Shown in pieces: positions 40,043 to 51,866 of a DNA stretch of 64,000 bases. Position 1 is the first letter of the stretch; every line of letters starts with the position of its first letter. The stretch comes from Edwardsiella ictaluri ATCC 33202 (GTDB lineage Bacteria; Pseudomonadota; Gammaproteobacteria; Enterobacterales; Enterobacteriaceae): positions 83,103 through 147,102 of the forward strand of contig NZ_AFJI01000052.1 of assembly GCF_000264785.1 (NCBI RefSeq), in the 5' to 3' direction. Below the pieces are notes generated by a model, which was not told where the DNA came from, ran no database searches, and saw only the letters and a program-made list of their open reading frames with translations. Both the position numbers and the translations under genes were made by a program.

Positions 40043-40427
40043 TCAGGTCGGGGAGGCGTGCATGGTCGGCCATCTGGGCATTGCGATCACCCGGATAGGG
40101 GAAGATACGCTAGAGGGCAGTATGCCGGTAGATCAGCGAACCTGCCAGCCCTTTGGCCTGCTGCACGGCGGCGCATCGGCGGTGTTGGCGGAAACGCTGG
40201 GCTCGCTGGCGGGCTACCTGTGCAGTGAGGGCAGTCAGCAGGTGGTGGGGTTGGAGATCAACGCCAACCACCTGCGCGCCGTGCGCAGCGGTACGGTGCA
40301 CGGTGTATGTCGGGCGCTGCATCTGGGTCGCCGCCATCAGGTGTGGCAGATCGATATCCGCGACGATCGCGGTCATCTGTGCTGCACCTCGCGCCTGACC
40401 ACCGCGCTGCTGGAGAAGCGCCAGTGA
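40002..40427 (+). CDS. menI: 1,4-Dihydroxy-2-naphthoyl-CoA thioesterase MenI (YdiI)
   Basis: A 141-aa hotdog-fold thioesterase hydrolysing DHNA-CoA in menaquinone synthesis. The catalytic region QPFGLLHGGASAVLAE includes the conserved Glu. LCCTSRLTTALL closes the fold as in E. coli YdiI. Start is ATG at 40002 or 40005 (MIWKRAITLE matches relatives). Both lie inside the ydiJ 3' end. The stop overlaps the zntB start (TGATG). Confidence 0.93.
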   Translation: MMIWKRAITLEQLNQVGEACMVGHLGIAITRIGEDTLEGSMPVDQRTCQPFGLLHGGASAVLAETLGSLAGYLCSEGSQQVVGLEINANHLRAVRSGTVHGVCRALHLGRRHQVWQIDIRDDRGHLCCTSRLTTALLEKRQ

Positions 40428-41404
40428 TGGGCGCGGATCTGCCGCTGGAACAGGCGATATATGCCTTGCAACTGGACGGTCAGGGCGGCAGTCGGGCGCT
40501 GACGGACCAGCTGCAGGCCTCGCTGGCGCAGCCGGCCTGGCTACACCTTGACTACCGCGAGGCGCCGATCCGCGACTGGCTGGCGACAACGCCGCTGCTG
40601 CCGGATCCGCTGCGCCAAAGCCTGTCCGGGGAGAGCCTGCGCCCCCGGCTGACGCGTCAGGGGGAGGGGGTCCTGCTCACCCTGCGCAGCATCCATCCCG
40701 ATCCGGCGGCTGATACGCACCCGGATCCGTGGGTGGTGCTGCGCATGTATGTGACCGGTACGCTGATCCTCACCTCTGCGCATCGCGACAGTGCGACGCT
40801 GGCGCCAGTGGTGGAGGATTTACAGGGGGGCAGCGGCGCGGTGAACAGCGCGGGGCTGCTGGTTGCGATTGCCGATGCGCTGGTGGATCAGGTCAGCGAT
40901 GCCATCGACGCGCGGCATGATGGCATCATCGAGATGGAGGATCGGCTGCTGGATCAGCATTTTCCTCCCCGCGGCGAGCTGGCGATACTGCGTAAGCAGC
41001 TGATCGTGATGCGTCGTTACCTGGCGCCGCAGCGCGATGTACTGGCGCGATTGGCCTGCGAGCGATTGGGGTGGCTGGGCGATGACGATCGGCGTCGGCT
41101 GCAGGATATTGCCGATCGCCTCGGCCGCGGTCTGGAGGATTTGGATAGCTGTATCGCCCGTACCGCGCTGCTGGCGGATGAGATCGCATCGCAGGTGGCC
41201 GACGCGCTGAACCGCCGCACCTATACCATGTCACTGCTGGCGATGCTGTTTCTGCCTGCGACCTTTCTGACCGGCCTGTTCGGCGTCAACCTGGGGGGGA
41301 TCCCCGGCAGCGAATCGCCGCTGGCGTTTGTGCTGTTTTGCCTGTTGCTGCTGATTTTGGCGTTTTGCGTTGTTATAGGGTTAAAACGCAGTAAATGGCT
41401 GTAA
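40427..41404 (+). CDS. zntB: Zinc transporter ZntB
   Basis: A 325-aa CorA-superfamily (2-TM-GxN) protein. It has a large cytoplasmic N-domain (about 1-265), two C-terminal helices and the selectivity motif GVNLGGIPG between them. ZntB moves Zn2+ across the inner membrane. Ends HRSKW-like (RSKWL) as in E. coli. ATG overlaps the menI stop, an arrangement that differs from E. coli where zntB is distant from menI. Confidence 0.93.
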   Translation: MGADLPLEQAIYALQLDGQGGSRALTDQLQASLAQPAWLHLDYREAPIRDWLATTPLLPDPLRQSLSGESLRPRLTRQGEGVLLTLRSIHPDPAADTHPDPWVVLRMYVTGTLILTSAHRDSATLAPVVEDLQGGSGAVNSAGLLVAIADALVDQVSDAIDARHDGIIEMEDRLLDQHFPPRGELAILRKQLIVMRRYLAPQRDVLARLACERLGWLGDDDRRRLQDIADRLGRGLEDLDSCIARTALLADEIASQVADALNRRTYTMSLLAMLFLPATFLTGLFGVNLGGIPGSESPLAFVLFCLLLLILAFCVVIGLKRSKWL

Positions 41405-41616
41405 TTTATCGTACTGGCAATCTTTGTGGCACGTCAAAGTTCAGGTGGTGAGCGGGGAAAAGCGCGGAGGAAATTGAGCGATATCAAACTTCACTCGAAG
41501 TAGGTAGGGCAAACTTCATTTCGCAGGTGAATGCAACGTCAAGCGATGGGCGTTGTGCTCCATATTGTCTTACTTCCTAATTTTGAATTATTGCATAGCA
41601 CAATTTAATTCGTCAT

Positions 41617-41644
41617 ATGCCGGTGATTACCGGCATTTTTTTTA
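41617..41644 (+). terminator. Terminator downstream of zntB
   Basis: ATGCCGG (41617-41623) pairs with CCGGCAT (41630-41636) around TGATTA, followed by eight or more Ts. It would end the ydiJ-menI-zntB transcript, about 210 bp past zntB. The 41405-41616 stretch has no supported gene. Confidence 0.88.
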
Positions 41645-41686
41645 TCTCTGAATCCTGCGGGCCTCCAGACGCCCGGCAGGGGGAGA

Positions 41687-42622
41687 TCACTTCACCTCGA
41701 CGACGTCCAGGCGCATACCGTCCGTCTGTGGACGATCCGCGTCGTCGCTCAGGCCGACCGGCTGCAGCGGAATTATCTGGCGATCGAAGGCCAAATCGCC
41801 GCCGTCGATAATCTCGCCGCCCTGCAGCAGTCCCTTAAAGTCAAACAGGGCACCGTCCGCCAGATGCGACGGCACCACGTTCTGCATGGCGCGGAACATG
41901 GTTTCGATGCGCCCCGGATAGCGCTTGTCCCAGTCGCGCAGCATCTCTTTAATCACCTGGCGCTGCAGGTTAGGCTGGGAGCCGCACAGATTACACGGAA
42001 TAATCGGGAAAGCCTTGGCGGCGGCGAAGCGCTCAATGTCCTTTTCGCGGCAGTAGGCGAGTGGTCGGATAACAATATGCTGGCCGTCATCGCTCATCAG
42101 CTTGGGGGGCATCCCTTTGAGCTTGCCGCCGTAGAACATGTTGAGAAACAGGGTTTCCAGCATGTCGTCACGGTGGTGACCCAGCGCGATCTTATTGCAG
42201 TGCAGCTCGTTGGCGGTGCGATAGAGAATGCCGCGGCGCAGGCGAGAACAGAGAGAGCAGGTGGTTTTTCCCTCCGGAATTTTCTCCTTGACGATACCGT
42301 AGGTATTCTCTTCGACGATGCGGTATTCGATGCCCTGGTTCTCCAGGTAGGCCGGCAGAACGGTCTCCGGGAAGCCGGGCTGTTTCTGGTCAAGGTTGAC
42401 CGCGACCAGGGTAAAGTCCACCGGTGCGCTCTGCTGCAGGTTACGCAGGATCTCCAGCATGGTATAGCTGTCTTTGCCGCCGGACAGGCAAACCATCACC
42501 CGATCGCCCTCTTCGATCATATTGAAGTCGGCGATGGCTTCACCGACGCAGCGGCGCAGGCGCTTCTGCAGTTTGTTCAGGTTGTACTGCTCTTTTTTGC
42601 TGATCTCTTGATTCTCTGACAT
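41687..42622 (-). CDS. ttcA: tRNA 2-thiocytidine biosynthesis protein TtcA
   Basis: A 311-aa tRNA-modifying ATPase that thiolates cytidine 32. PP-loop [10 protein letters not shown], the cluster/persulfide cysteines CSLCSR and CNLCGSQ are present. Start [12 protein letters not shown] at 42622 gives E. coli length. The longer frame to 42685 is not in relatives. It converges on zntB, as in the E. coli ttcA/zntB neighbourhood. Confidence 0.96.
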   Translation of the reverse strand: MSENQEISKKEQYNLNKLQKRLRRCVGEAIADFNMIEEGDRVMVCLSGGKDSYTMLEILRNLQQSAPVDFTLVAVNLDQKQPGFPETVLPAYLENQGIEYRIVEENTYGIVKEKIPEGKTTCSLCSRLRRGILYRTANELHCNKIALGHHRDDMLETLFLNMFYGGKLKGMPPKLMSDDGQHIVIRPLAYCREKDIERFAAAKAFPIIPCNLCGSQPNLQRQVIKEMLRDWDKRYPGRIETMFRAMQNVVPSHLADGALFDFKGLLQGGEIIDGGDLAFDRQIIPLQPVGLSDDADRPQTDGMRLDVVEVK

Positions 42623-42853
42623 CGTTTCTGTTACCCGGCATAGACAAAAGGGTTGCGGCGGCGCCTTGGGCGACGGCGCAATCATCGGGGGCTGTCATCG
42701 TGGACGGCGTGGCGTGTATGGTACGGATTACGGCGGCGAATGCCAGCAGGAATTATGTGGCACCGACGCTTCAGGGGCGAGAGGAGTTGCGCCGCCGTAG
42801 CTGTTGTTATATTTTGTAATAATTAATACAAAACAGAGCAAAGAGGGGGAGGA

Positions 42854-43165
42854 ATGCAACGGACTCTGACATGGGGACTGCTGATGATTTTTCTGGCCTC
42901 CGGCGTGGCGAAGCTGGCAGGGCTGGGGTTTGAGCAGGCGGCGTTTGCCCGCTGGGGTTATCCACTGTGGTTTATGTATGCGGTTGGTGCGGCCGAGACC
43001 CTGGGGGCGCTGGGACTGTTGAGCCGCCTGCGGCGCTGGGCGGCGGGAGGGCTGCTGCTGCTGATGCTGGGTGCCCTGCAGACCCATTTGCGTTTTGGTG
43101 AGTGGGGGATGCTGCTGCTGGCCCTGATACTGGCCGCAGGGCTACTGATACGGATACGGCGCTGA
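42854..43165 (+). CDS. DoxX-like small membrane protein
   Basis: A 103-aa protein with four hydrophobic helices (about 5-18, 38-58, 62-78, 82-100), matching the DoxX-like layout. A strong GGGGGAGGA site precedes the ATG. Function is unknown. It converges on aegA, separated by a stable hairpin at 43183-43215. Confidence 0.75.
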   Translation: MQRTLTWGLLMIFLASGVAKLAGLGFEQAAFARWGYPLWFMYAVGAAETLGALGLLSRLRRWAAGGLLLLMLGALQTHLRFGEWGMLLLALILAAGLLIRIRR

Positions 43166-43182
43166 GTCGCACTGATGGACAA

Positions 43183-43215
43183 GGGAGCGGTTCGATTCTG
43201 ATTCGAGCCGCTCCC
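43183..43215. terminator. Bidirectional hairpin between doxX-like gene and aegA
   Basis: GGGAGCGGTTCGA pairs with TCGAGCCGCTCCC (one G-U) around TTCTGAT. A second stem GCCCGC/GCGGGC follows at 43235-43252. No long T-run on either strand, so termination is inferred from position. Confidence 0.5.
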
Positions 43216-43265
43216 CCGAGCTAAAGGAGATTGTGCCCGCTGTTTCGCGGGCAACGCATCTGCGA

Positions 43266-45464
<2,199 letters not shown>

Positions 45465-45587
45465 TTAAAAAATCGCTAAAAATGGGGAAATGATGCGTTG
45501 CATCAAAATAACATGGCAAATTAATTAATCTGAATGTTTCTTTATTATTTATCACGATTATCACTGTGACACGGGAGGCGTTTTTCT

Positions 45588-45632
45588 ATGCGCAAAGTGA
45601 TAATCGATGTTGAAAATATAACCGAAAAGTAA
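45588..45632 (+). CDS. Possible 14-aa ORF between nifJ and aegA
   Basis: ATG at 45588 follows GGGAGG and reads MRKVIIDVENITEK then TAA just before the hairpin at 45636. It is the only plus-strand element between the minus-strand aegA and nifJ. It may be chance. The 45303-45665 gap otherwise contains the 21-bp duplication and likely the aegA promoter. Confidence 0.2.
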   Translation: MRKVIIDVENITEK

Positions 45633-45635
45633 AGG

Positions 45636-45660
45636 CGGTGCTGCCCGATGGGCAGCACCG
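45636..45660 (-). terminator. nifJ (ydbK) terminator
   Basis: CGGTGCTGCCC and GGGCAGCACCG form an 11-bp perfect stem with loop GAT (ATC on the minus strand), then CCTTTACTTTT in the minus direction, just past the nifJ stop at 45666. Confidence 0.75.
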
Positions 45661-45665
45661 GTGGG

Positions 45666-48600
45666 TCACTCTGCGGCGGGGGGGGCTTTCCCCGCCAGCA
45701 GGCTGAGCAGGGCGAAACGCTGCCGCAGGTTATCCTCTGCCTCGCGGTATAGAGTCTGTGCCTCCTGCGGCGCCAGGCTGTTCAGACGACGGAAACGCTG
45801 TTCGGCCAGCAGCGTTTGTGCCAGATTGCCGCTGGGCGGCCGGGAGTCCAGCGTCAGGGCGTTTTGTCCCTCAGCGCTGCGGCGCGGATCAAAGCGGTAC
45901 AGCGGCCAGAATCCATTGGTCGTCAGGCGCTTCATCTGCTCATGGCTGTCGGCCAGATCGTAGCCGTGCTCCTCACAGGGGCTGTAGGCGATCACCAGCG
46001 ATGGACCCGGATAGGATTCGGCCTCCTGCAGCGCCTTGACGGTCTGGTTGAGCTGGGCGCCCAGCGAAATTTGAGCGACGTAGACGTGACCGTACATCAT
46101 CATGCTGACGCCGAGATCCTTACGCGCCTTGCGTTTACCGAGTTCGCCAAACTTGGTGACCGCCGCCAGCGGCGTCGCCTTGGACTGCTGTCCGCCGGTA
46201 TTGGAGTAGCACTGGGTATCCAGGACCAGTACGTTGACGTTTTCGCTTAGGCTCAGTACATGATCCAACCCGCCAAAGCCGATATCGTAGGCCCAGCCGT
46301 CGCCGCCAATCAGCCAGATGGATTTATCTACCAGGGCATCGGCTGTCTGCGCCAGCGCCTGGGCTTGCGGATCGGAGAGTGTCGTCAGGGCCGCGCGCAG
46401 TGCCGCTATCTGTTGGCGCCGGATCTCGCTGGACGTCTCTTCCTGCTGTAGCGCCGTGACCAGGGTCGTCGGCAGCTGTCCGGCCAGCGCATTGAGCAGG
46501 CGTAGCGCCCGCTGGCGGTGCTGTTGGGTGCTCAGGCGGAAACCGAGGCCAAACTCGGCGTTATCCTCAAACAGCGAGTTGGCCCAGGCCGGCCCCCGTC
46601 CCTGAGTATCAGTGGTATAGGGGCTGGTGGGGAGATTGCCGCCATAGATGGAGGAGCAGCCGGTGGCGTTCGCGATCAGCATACGATCGCCGAACAGCTG
46701 GGTCAGCAGCTTGATATAGGGGGTTTCCCCGCAGCCGGAGCAGGCGCCGGAGTATTCAAACAGCGGCGAAATCAATTGTGAGGTGCGAATATCGATGCGC
46801 TCCAGGCGACGGCGATCGATCTCCGGCAGGGCCAGAAACGCGTCGTAATGCGCCTTTTCCCGCGCCAGGTTCTCCAGACGTGGCTGCATATTGATGGCCT
46901 TGACGTCGGGATCCTGACGGTCCGCCGCCGGACAGACCGTTACACAAAGGTTGCAGCCGGTGCAGTCTTCGGGCGCAACCTGCAGCACATAGCGCTCGCC
47001 GCGCAGATCGCGGGCGCGGACCTCCAGGCTTTCCAACGTGGCCGGCGCGTGCTCCAGCGCCGTGGGTGTGACCACCTTGGCGCGGATCGCCGCGTGGGGG
47101 CAGGCGGCGACACAGTGGTTACACTGGGTACAGAGGGCGGGCTGCCAGATGGGGATGGTCTCGGCAATATTGCGCTTCTCCCAGCGGGTGGTGCCGACGG
47201 GCCAGGTACCGTCCGGCGGGAAGGCGGAGACTGGCAGGCTGTCTCCGAGTCCGGCCAGCATGGTGGCGGTAACCGCTTTGACAAAGTCCGGTGCCTGGTC
47301 GGCGACGATCGGCGGCCGGCGGGGGCTCGCGGTATCGACCGGACGCAGGGGAACGGCGTACAGGGCACTCTCTACCGCCCCCAGCGCCTGCCAGTTGCGC
47401 TCGATGATCTCCTGTCCTTTATTGGCATAGCTGAGGGCGATGGCATCCTGTAGCAGCGGCAGGGCCCCGCCGTTGGGGATCAGACCGCTGAGGTGCAGAA
47501 AGGCCATCTGCATAACGGTGTTGATACGGGCGCCGAGCCGATACTGGCGGGCGATGCGGGCGGCGTTGATAACGTAGAGTTTAGCCTGGCGGGCATTGAG
47601 CAGTGCCTGCACCTCCTGGGGCAGCCGTACCCACGCCTCATCAGCGGCATAAGGGGTGTTCAGCAGGAAGATCCCCCCTGGACGCAGACGCTCAACCATC
47701 TGGTAGCGTTCAATAAACTGCCACTGGTGGCAGCCGATAAAGTCGGCTTGCTCTACCAGATAGGCGGAGTGGATGGGCGTTTCCCGCACCCGGAGATGTG
47801 AAACGGTCAGGCCGCCGGCTTTTTTGGAGTCATAGACAAAGTAGCCCTGAGCATGCAGCGGCGTGCTGTTCCCGATAATCTTGATATTGTTCTTCGCCGC
47901 CGAGACAGTGCCGTCGCTGCCCAGTCCATAAAACAGCGCCTCCAGCCGGTTGCTCACAGGGTGGACATCCACCCGGCGCGGCAGGGAGAGGTGGGTAACA
48001 TCATCGTTGATACCGACGGTAAAGCGTGATCTGGGGCGTGGGGTATCCAATTCCTCAAACACCGCCAGGGCGCAGTCGGGGCCAAACTCCTTGCTGGAAA
48101 GGCCGTAGCGTCCGCCGATGGTGAGCGGCAGTACGGTACGCTCTCCGCTGCTGACCGCCTGCGCCAGCGCGGCGATGATGTCCAGGTACAGCGGCTCGCC
48201 CAACGCGCCCGGCTCTTTGGTGCGGTCGAGTACCGCAATGCGCTGCGCCGAGAGGGGCAGCGCAGCGAGCAGATGGTGGGCAGAGAAGGGACGGTACAGC
48301 CGCACCTTCAATACGCCCACCTTCTCACCGCGCGCGCGCAGCATATCGCTCACCTCGACGCAGGTACCGCAGGCAGAGCCCATCACGATGATGACCCGGG
48401 TGGCATCGGGATCGCCTTCGTATTCAAACGGCTGGTAGTGGCGCCCACACTGGTTGGCGAAAGATTGCATGGCTTCGGCCACATGGTTATAGGCGGCGTC
48501 GTACCACGGGTTGCTGGCCTCCCGCGCCTGAAAATAGCTGTCCGGGTTGGCTGAGGTCCCGCGGATCACCGGCTGATCCGGGGTCAGCGCATGGGCGCGA

Positions 48601-49196
48601 TGGGCGGCAATGGCCTGCACCGGCAGCAGATTTTGCAACGTATCGTCGGCCAGCGGCACGATTTTGTTGATCTCGTGAGAGGTGCGGAAACCGTCGAAGA
48701 AGTGGATAAACGGCAGACGGCTGTTGAGAGAGGCGATATGGGCTATCAGGGCGAAATCCTGGGCCTCCTGCACGCTGGCGGCGCACAACATGGCGCAGCC
48801 GGTCTGGCGCACCGCCATGACGTCGGAGTGGTCGCCGAAAATGGAGAGCGCATGGGTGGCGACGGTGCGCGCGGCGACGTGCAGAACGAAGGGGGTTAAC
48901 TCGCCGGCCAGCTTATACAGGGTGGGGATCATCAGCAACAGTCCCTGAGATGAGGTAAAGCTGGTGGCCAGCGCCCCTGTCTGCAGCGCGCCGTGTATGG
49001 CGGCGATGGCACCGCCCTCAGACTGCATCTCCACGACGCGTGGGGTATCCCCCCAGATGTTACGGCGACCGTCGGCAAACCAGGCGGAGGCCTGCTCTGC
49101 CATACTTGAACTGGGGGTAATCGGATAGATGGCAATGACTTCGCTGGCCCGATAGGCCACGGACGCCACTGCGCTGTTACCGTCAATGGTGATCAT
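45666..49196 (-). CDS. ydbK: Pyruvate:ferredoxin/flavodoxin oxidoreductase (YdbK/NifJ)
   Basis: A 1176-aa single-chain PFOR interconverting pyruvate, CoA and acetyl-CoA with reduced flavodoxin/ferredoxin. N-terminal pyruvate domain (AIYPITPSSSMAEQ), then CoA and EKR domains. Two 4Fe-4S clusters CTQCNHCVAACP and CTGCNLCVTVCP follow. The C-terminal TPP domain has SGACSGCGETPY and GDGWAYDIGFGG. AAGG precedes MITIDGNSAV at 49196. An ATG seven codons upstream (49217) is less likely. Confidence 0.96.
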   Translation of the reverse strand: MITIDGNSAVASVAYRASEVIAIYPITPSSSMAEQASAWFADGRRNIWGDTPRVVEMQSEGGAIAAIHGALQTGALATSFTSSQGLLLMIPTLYKLAGELTPFVLHVAARTVATHALSIFGDHSDVMAVRQTGCAMLCAASVQEAQDFALIAHIASLNSRLPFIHFFDGFRTSHEINKIVPLADDTLQNLLPVQAIAAHRAHALTPDQPVIRGTSANPDSYFQAREASNPWYDAAYNHVAEAMQSFANQCGRHYQPFEYEGDPDATRVIIVMGSACGTCVEVSDMLRARGEKVGVLKVRLYRPFSAHHLLAALPLSAQRIAVLDRTKEPGALGEPLYLDIIAALAQAVSSGERTVLPLTIGGRYGLSSKEFGPDCALAVFEELDTPRPRSRFTVGINDDVTHLSLPRRVDVHPVSNRLEALFYGLGSDGTVSAAKNNIKIIGNSTPLHAQGYFVYDSKKAGGLTVSHLRVRETPIHSAYLVEQADFIGCHQWQFIERYQMVERLRPGGIFLLNTPYAADEAWVRLPQEVQALLNARQAKLYVINAARIARQYRLGARINTVMQMAFLHLSGLIPNGGALPLLQDAIALSYANKGQEIIERNWQALGAVESALYAVPLRPVDTASPRRPPIVADQAPDFVKAVTATMLAGLGDSLPVSAFPPDGTWPVGTTRWEKRNIAETIPIWQPALCTQCNHCVAACPHAAIRAKVVTPTALEHAPATLESLEVRARDLRGERYVLQVAPEDCTGCNLCVTVCPAADRQDPDVKAINMQPRLENLAREKAHYDAFLALPEIDRRRLERIDIRTSQLISPLFEYSGACSGCGETPYIKLLTQLFGDRMLIANATGCSSIYGGNLPTSPYTTDTQGRGPAWANSLFEDNAEFGLGFRLSTQQHRQRALRLLNALAGQLPTTLVTALQQEETSSEIRRQQIAALRAALTTLSDPQAQALAQTADALVDKSIWLIGGDGWAYDIGFGGLDHVLSLSENVNVLVLDTQCYSNTGGQQSKATPLAAVTKFGELGKRKARKDLGVSMMMYGHVYVAQISLGAQLNQTVKALQEAESYPGPSLVIAYSPCEEHGYDLADSHEQMKRLTTNGFWPLYRFDPRRSAEGQNALTLDSRPPSGNLAQTLLAEQRFRRLNSLAPQEAQTLYREAEDNLRQRFALLSLLAGKAPPAAE

Positions 49197-49393
49197 GAAG
49201 GTTACCTTTGGCTTCACATTGCGATGTTATTATTAACAGGATTCTAGCAAATGCGATTTCAGCGCCTTATCAGTTTTATGGCAAATGGTTGTTCTGGCAG
49301 GTGATGAATGAATGTGTCTGCGGGTGGATTGCCGCCGGCGTCGGTGCCGGATAGAATTGCGCCGTATACGCGTAACATTAACGGGATGAATAA

Positions 49394-49726
49394 ATGAATG
49401 GATATCTGTATCTGGCGATAGCGATCGGTGCCGAGGTTATCGCCACGACCGCTCTGAAAGCGACCCATGGCTTTAGCCGACTAGGCCCTAGCCTAGTGGT
49501 GGTTATTGGATACGCCATTGCTTTCTGGGGACTTTCTCAAGTGGTAAAGAGCATTCCGCTGGGTGTCGCCTATGCGGTTTGGTCCGGTATGGGCATCGTG
49601 CTGGTCTCGCTGGCCGCCTACTGGCTGTACCAGCAGGCGCTCGACTGGGCGGCGCTGCTGGGGATGGCAATGATCGTCGGGGGCGTGCTGGTGATCAATT
49701 TATTCTCCCACACATCGGCACATTAA
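49394..49726 (+). CDS. SMR-family multidrug transporter (EmrE-like)
   Basis: A 110-aa, four-helix small multidrug resistance protein. It starts MNGYLYLAIAIGAEVIATT with the essential Glu14, and the GIVLVSL and GVLVINL helices follow. It resembles EmrE and likely exports cationic toxic compounds by proton antiport. Convergent with the MgtC-like gene. Whether it is EmrE itself or a quaternary-ammonium SMR cannot be settled here. Confidence 0.9.
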   Translation: MNGYLYLAIAIGAEVIATTALKATHGFSRLGPSLVVVIGYAIAFWGLSQVVKSIPLGVAYAVWSGMGIVLVSLAAYWLYQQALDWAALLGMAMIVGGVLVINLFSHTSAH

Positions 49727-49765
49727 GTTACATTCTGCAATCGCTTTGCCCGCCCTGGGCGGTGC

Positions 49766-50419
49766 TCAGCGGATTTCGAGAAAGCGTACGGCATCAATCT
49801 TTTGTAGCTGTTGATACAGTTCGCCGACGCGCTGCCGGGGGCGCAGGGTGACCTCCAGACGGATCTCACACAGCGCCTCATCCTGTTGCTGGCGCAGCGA
49901 TGGGCGCTCTGGCTTCAGATTCAGCTGCTGCAGTGTCAGCAGCAGCGCGCTGACCTTTTCAGGCGGCAGATGGATGATCAGACTGCGGTGCTCTCCCAGC
50001 AGGAGATTGCTCAGCTGGCGAAACAGCTCCAGTACAGTCAGTGTCATCAGCGTACCGTAAATACCAATCTCATACAGCCCACTGCCGATCACCAGCCCGA
50101 TCGCGGCCGTCACCCACATGCCGGCAGCAGTCGTCAGCCCTTTAACGGCCTGTTTCTGGATGATAATGGTCCCCGCGCCAAGAAACCCCATGCCGGAGAC
50201 GACCTGCGCGGCGATACGGCTGGGATCCAGTTCGACGTGGGAGAGTGTGAGAATATCGGTAAAGCCATATTTGGAGACGATCATAAACAGCGCGCTGCCG
50301 ATGCCGACCAAAATATGGGTACGCAGCCCGGCCTCTTTAGCCCGTAGCTGGCGCTCAAGGCCAATTAAGCCACCCAGTAGCCCTGCCAGGGCGACGCGAA
50401 GCAATAAGTCGGTGACCAT
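49766..50419 (-). CDS. MgtC/SapB family membrane protein
   Basis: A 217-aa protein with the MgtC N-terminal membrane domain ([31 protein letters not shown]) and a C-terminal cytoplasmic ferredoxin-like domain (about 145-217). MgtC relatives modulate the F1Fo ATPase or Mg2+ adaptation and can affect survival inside hosts. No mgtB or leader ORF is adjacent, so it is probably a housekeeping SapB/YhiD-type member. AGAGG precedes the ATG. Confidence 0.88.
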   Translation of the reverse strand: MVTDLLLRVALAGLLGGLIGLERQLRAKEAGLRTHILVGIGSALFMIVSKYGFTDILTLSHVELDPSRIAAQVVSGMGFLGAGTIIIQKQAVKGLTTAAGMWVTAAIGLVIGSGLYEIGIYGTLMTLTVLELFRQLSNLLLGEHRSLIIHLPPEKVSALLLTLQQLNLKPERPSLRQQQDEALCEIRLEVTLRPRQRVGELYQQLQKIDAVRFLEIR

Positions 50420-50602
50420 GCTAACCTCTTGTTGTTATCTACCTGCTTGTTTTCCACCAGTATTCGGCGTAAAAACCCATGCCACGCTATTCTTGGCCTG
50501 TAGGACTATGGTAACAAATATCCCGCATGCTTGCCCTGCGCTGATGGTGCCCGAATGCGTTGGTGAGGGGGGCAAAGCGTTACGTTTTATGTCAGGAGAG
50601 AG

Positions 50603-50866
50603 ATGGGAATGAGAGGGGTTGCTTTGGGGGTCGGGGGGCTGCTGGCCTTGATGCTATCAGGTTGTGGCTGCGAGCCCGTGCTGCAGACGGCCGAGGTGCG
50701 GCAGAATATCACCGCCAGTGCGGCGCTGAGAGAGGGATGTGCACTGGTTGGCGGCGAGGTTGCGCTCGCGCATCAGTTGGACGGGACGTCGCTGGTACAG
50801 TGCCAGCTGCCGGACGGTAAGCGCTGCACAGAGCGGGGTGTGATCGGCGGCCGCTGTCCCAACTGA
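50603..50866 (+). CDS. ydbJ: DUF333 lipoprotein YdbJ
   Basis: An 87-aa lipoprotein (lipobox MLSGC) with the DUF333 signature: a Cys-bearing GCALVGGEV and LVQCQLPDGKRC. Families of this kind have unknown function. Position between ydbK and hslJ-ldhA matches E. coli ydbJ. AGGAG lies upstream of the ATG at 50603. Confidence 0.82.
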   Translation: MGMRGVALGVGGLLALMLSGCGCEPVLQTAEVRQNITASAALREGCALVGGEVALAHQLDGTSLVQCQLPDGKRCTERGVIGGRCPN

Positions 50867-50880
50867 TCGTACGGCAGACG

Positions 50881-51300
50881 CTACATCCAGTCGCGTAGCC
50901 TATAGCGTAACAGCAATCCCTGCGCATCGCGCAGCTCCAGCGTATCTCCCTGCAGCGTGAGCCGGGCGCCGTACCGCAGCATCGTCTCCAGACGATGCTG
51001 CGCCGTTTGCCAGACAGGATCGGGACAGGGAGCCGGTGTGCGCTGCAGCTCAGCGATGCGCAGCGTGCCCCGCCGCAGGGTGGCCTGGCCACTCAGCTGA
51101 CCGCACAGACTGGCGCTGACCCACAGCTTCTCGCCAAACTCCAGATCCGGCGTCAGCGCGCGGGTCGCCGTCGTTTCCACGAGGGGATGGTCATCGATAG
51201 CCTGCAGAACATAGCGATGGTGCAGCAGCTGTTGTGCCGTCGGCGGGGCGCTGCAGGCACCGGCCAGGCTACACAGCAGGACGGTCAGGATCCTTTTCAT
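50881..51300 (-). CDS. hslJ: META-domain lipoprotein HslJ
   Basis: A 139-aa lipoprotein, lipobox LAGAC (or nearby CS), with the META domain region LEFGEKLWVSASLCGQLSG and ALTLQGDTL-like C-terminal strands. E. coli HslJ is a heat-inducible outer-membrane lipoprotein linked to novobiocin resistance. Convergent with ydbJ. Confidence 0.88.
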   Translation of the reverse strand: MKRILTVLLCSLAGACSAPPTAQQLLHHRYVLQAIDDHPLVETTATRALTPDLEFGEKLWVSASLCGQLSGQATLRRGTLRIAELQRTPAPCPDPVWQTAQHRLETMLRYGARLTLQGDTLELRDAQGLLLRYRLRDWM

Positions 51301-51504
51301 GTCGGTTTCTCTCTCCAGAGGGACTGCCTGTGTGTATGGCGTGGAATAAATGCAATGATGCCTTGCTTTTCACGGCAGTTTTCGCTGTCTCATCTATACT
51401 TATTATCCGCACGGCAACCCTGCGAGACAAGAGCGATGACGGGCACGATGTCCGTCTGCCCGCGATTGCCGTAGCGCAATGTGCGGCGCGTTTTCTGCGC
51501 CGGT

Positions 51505-51536
51505 CGCCGGTGTCCGCGGTAGTACGGACGCCGGCG
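51505..51536. promoter_or_regulatory. Strong hairpin before the 68-aa gene
   Basis: CGCCGGTGTCCG (51505-51516) pairs with CGGACGCCGGCG (51525-51536) with one G-U, loop CGGTAGTA. It lies 55 bp before the small gene and lacks a T-run. It may regulate leader RNA or mark the hslJ promoter boundary. Confidence 0.4.
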
Positions 51537-51590
51537 ATGATTTTGACAGGCAATTGGCATCAGCACCAATACAGAAAGAGGAGTGTGCGA

Positions 51591-51797
51591 ATGGTGATGG
51601 TATCCGACCGGCCGACGGCTGCGTTTAGCACAAATACCATGGATTTTCTGGCCAGCAGTATTGCAATGATGGAGTCACAGGGGCGCAATATCAGTGCGAC
51701 CGAGGTACAGGGAAATATGACGGTGAAACAGCGGGCGCTGTTCAAAGAGCGTCTCGCCTACTATCGCCAGCGCTATACGCAGGAGACACTAGTATAG
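51591..51797 (+). CDS. Small helical protein of unknown function
   Basis: A 68-aa product, MVMVSDRPTAAF then a Met/Ser-rich helix and a basic helix RALFKERLAYYRQRY. AAAGAGGAG precedes the ATG by six bases and a terminator follows, so it looks genuine. A resemblance to small biofilm/stress regulators such as YmgB is too weak to assert. Placed between hslJ and ldhA, where E. coli has no such gene. Confidence 0.65.
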   Translation: MVMVSDRPTAAFSTNTMDFLASSIAMMESQGRNISATEVQGNMTVKQRALFKERLAYYRQRYTQETLV

Positions 51798-51821
51798 GCC
51801 GCTGCCGAAAGTTGTGAACAA

Positions 51822-51848
51822 AAAAACCGCCGTACGCGGTTTTTGTGT
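51822..51848. terminator. Bidirectional terminator between the 68-aa gene and ldhA
   Basis: AAAAACCGC (51822-51830) pairs with GCGGTTTTT (51836-51844) around CGTAC. A-rich 5' and T-rich 3' flanks allow termination of both the plus-strand small gene and minus-strand ldhA. Confidence 0.88.
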
Positions 51849-51866
51849 GTCATGGCTGTACAGCTA

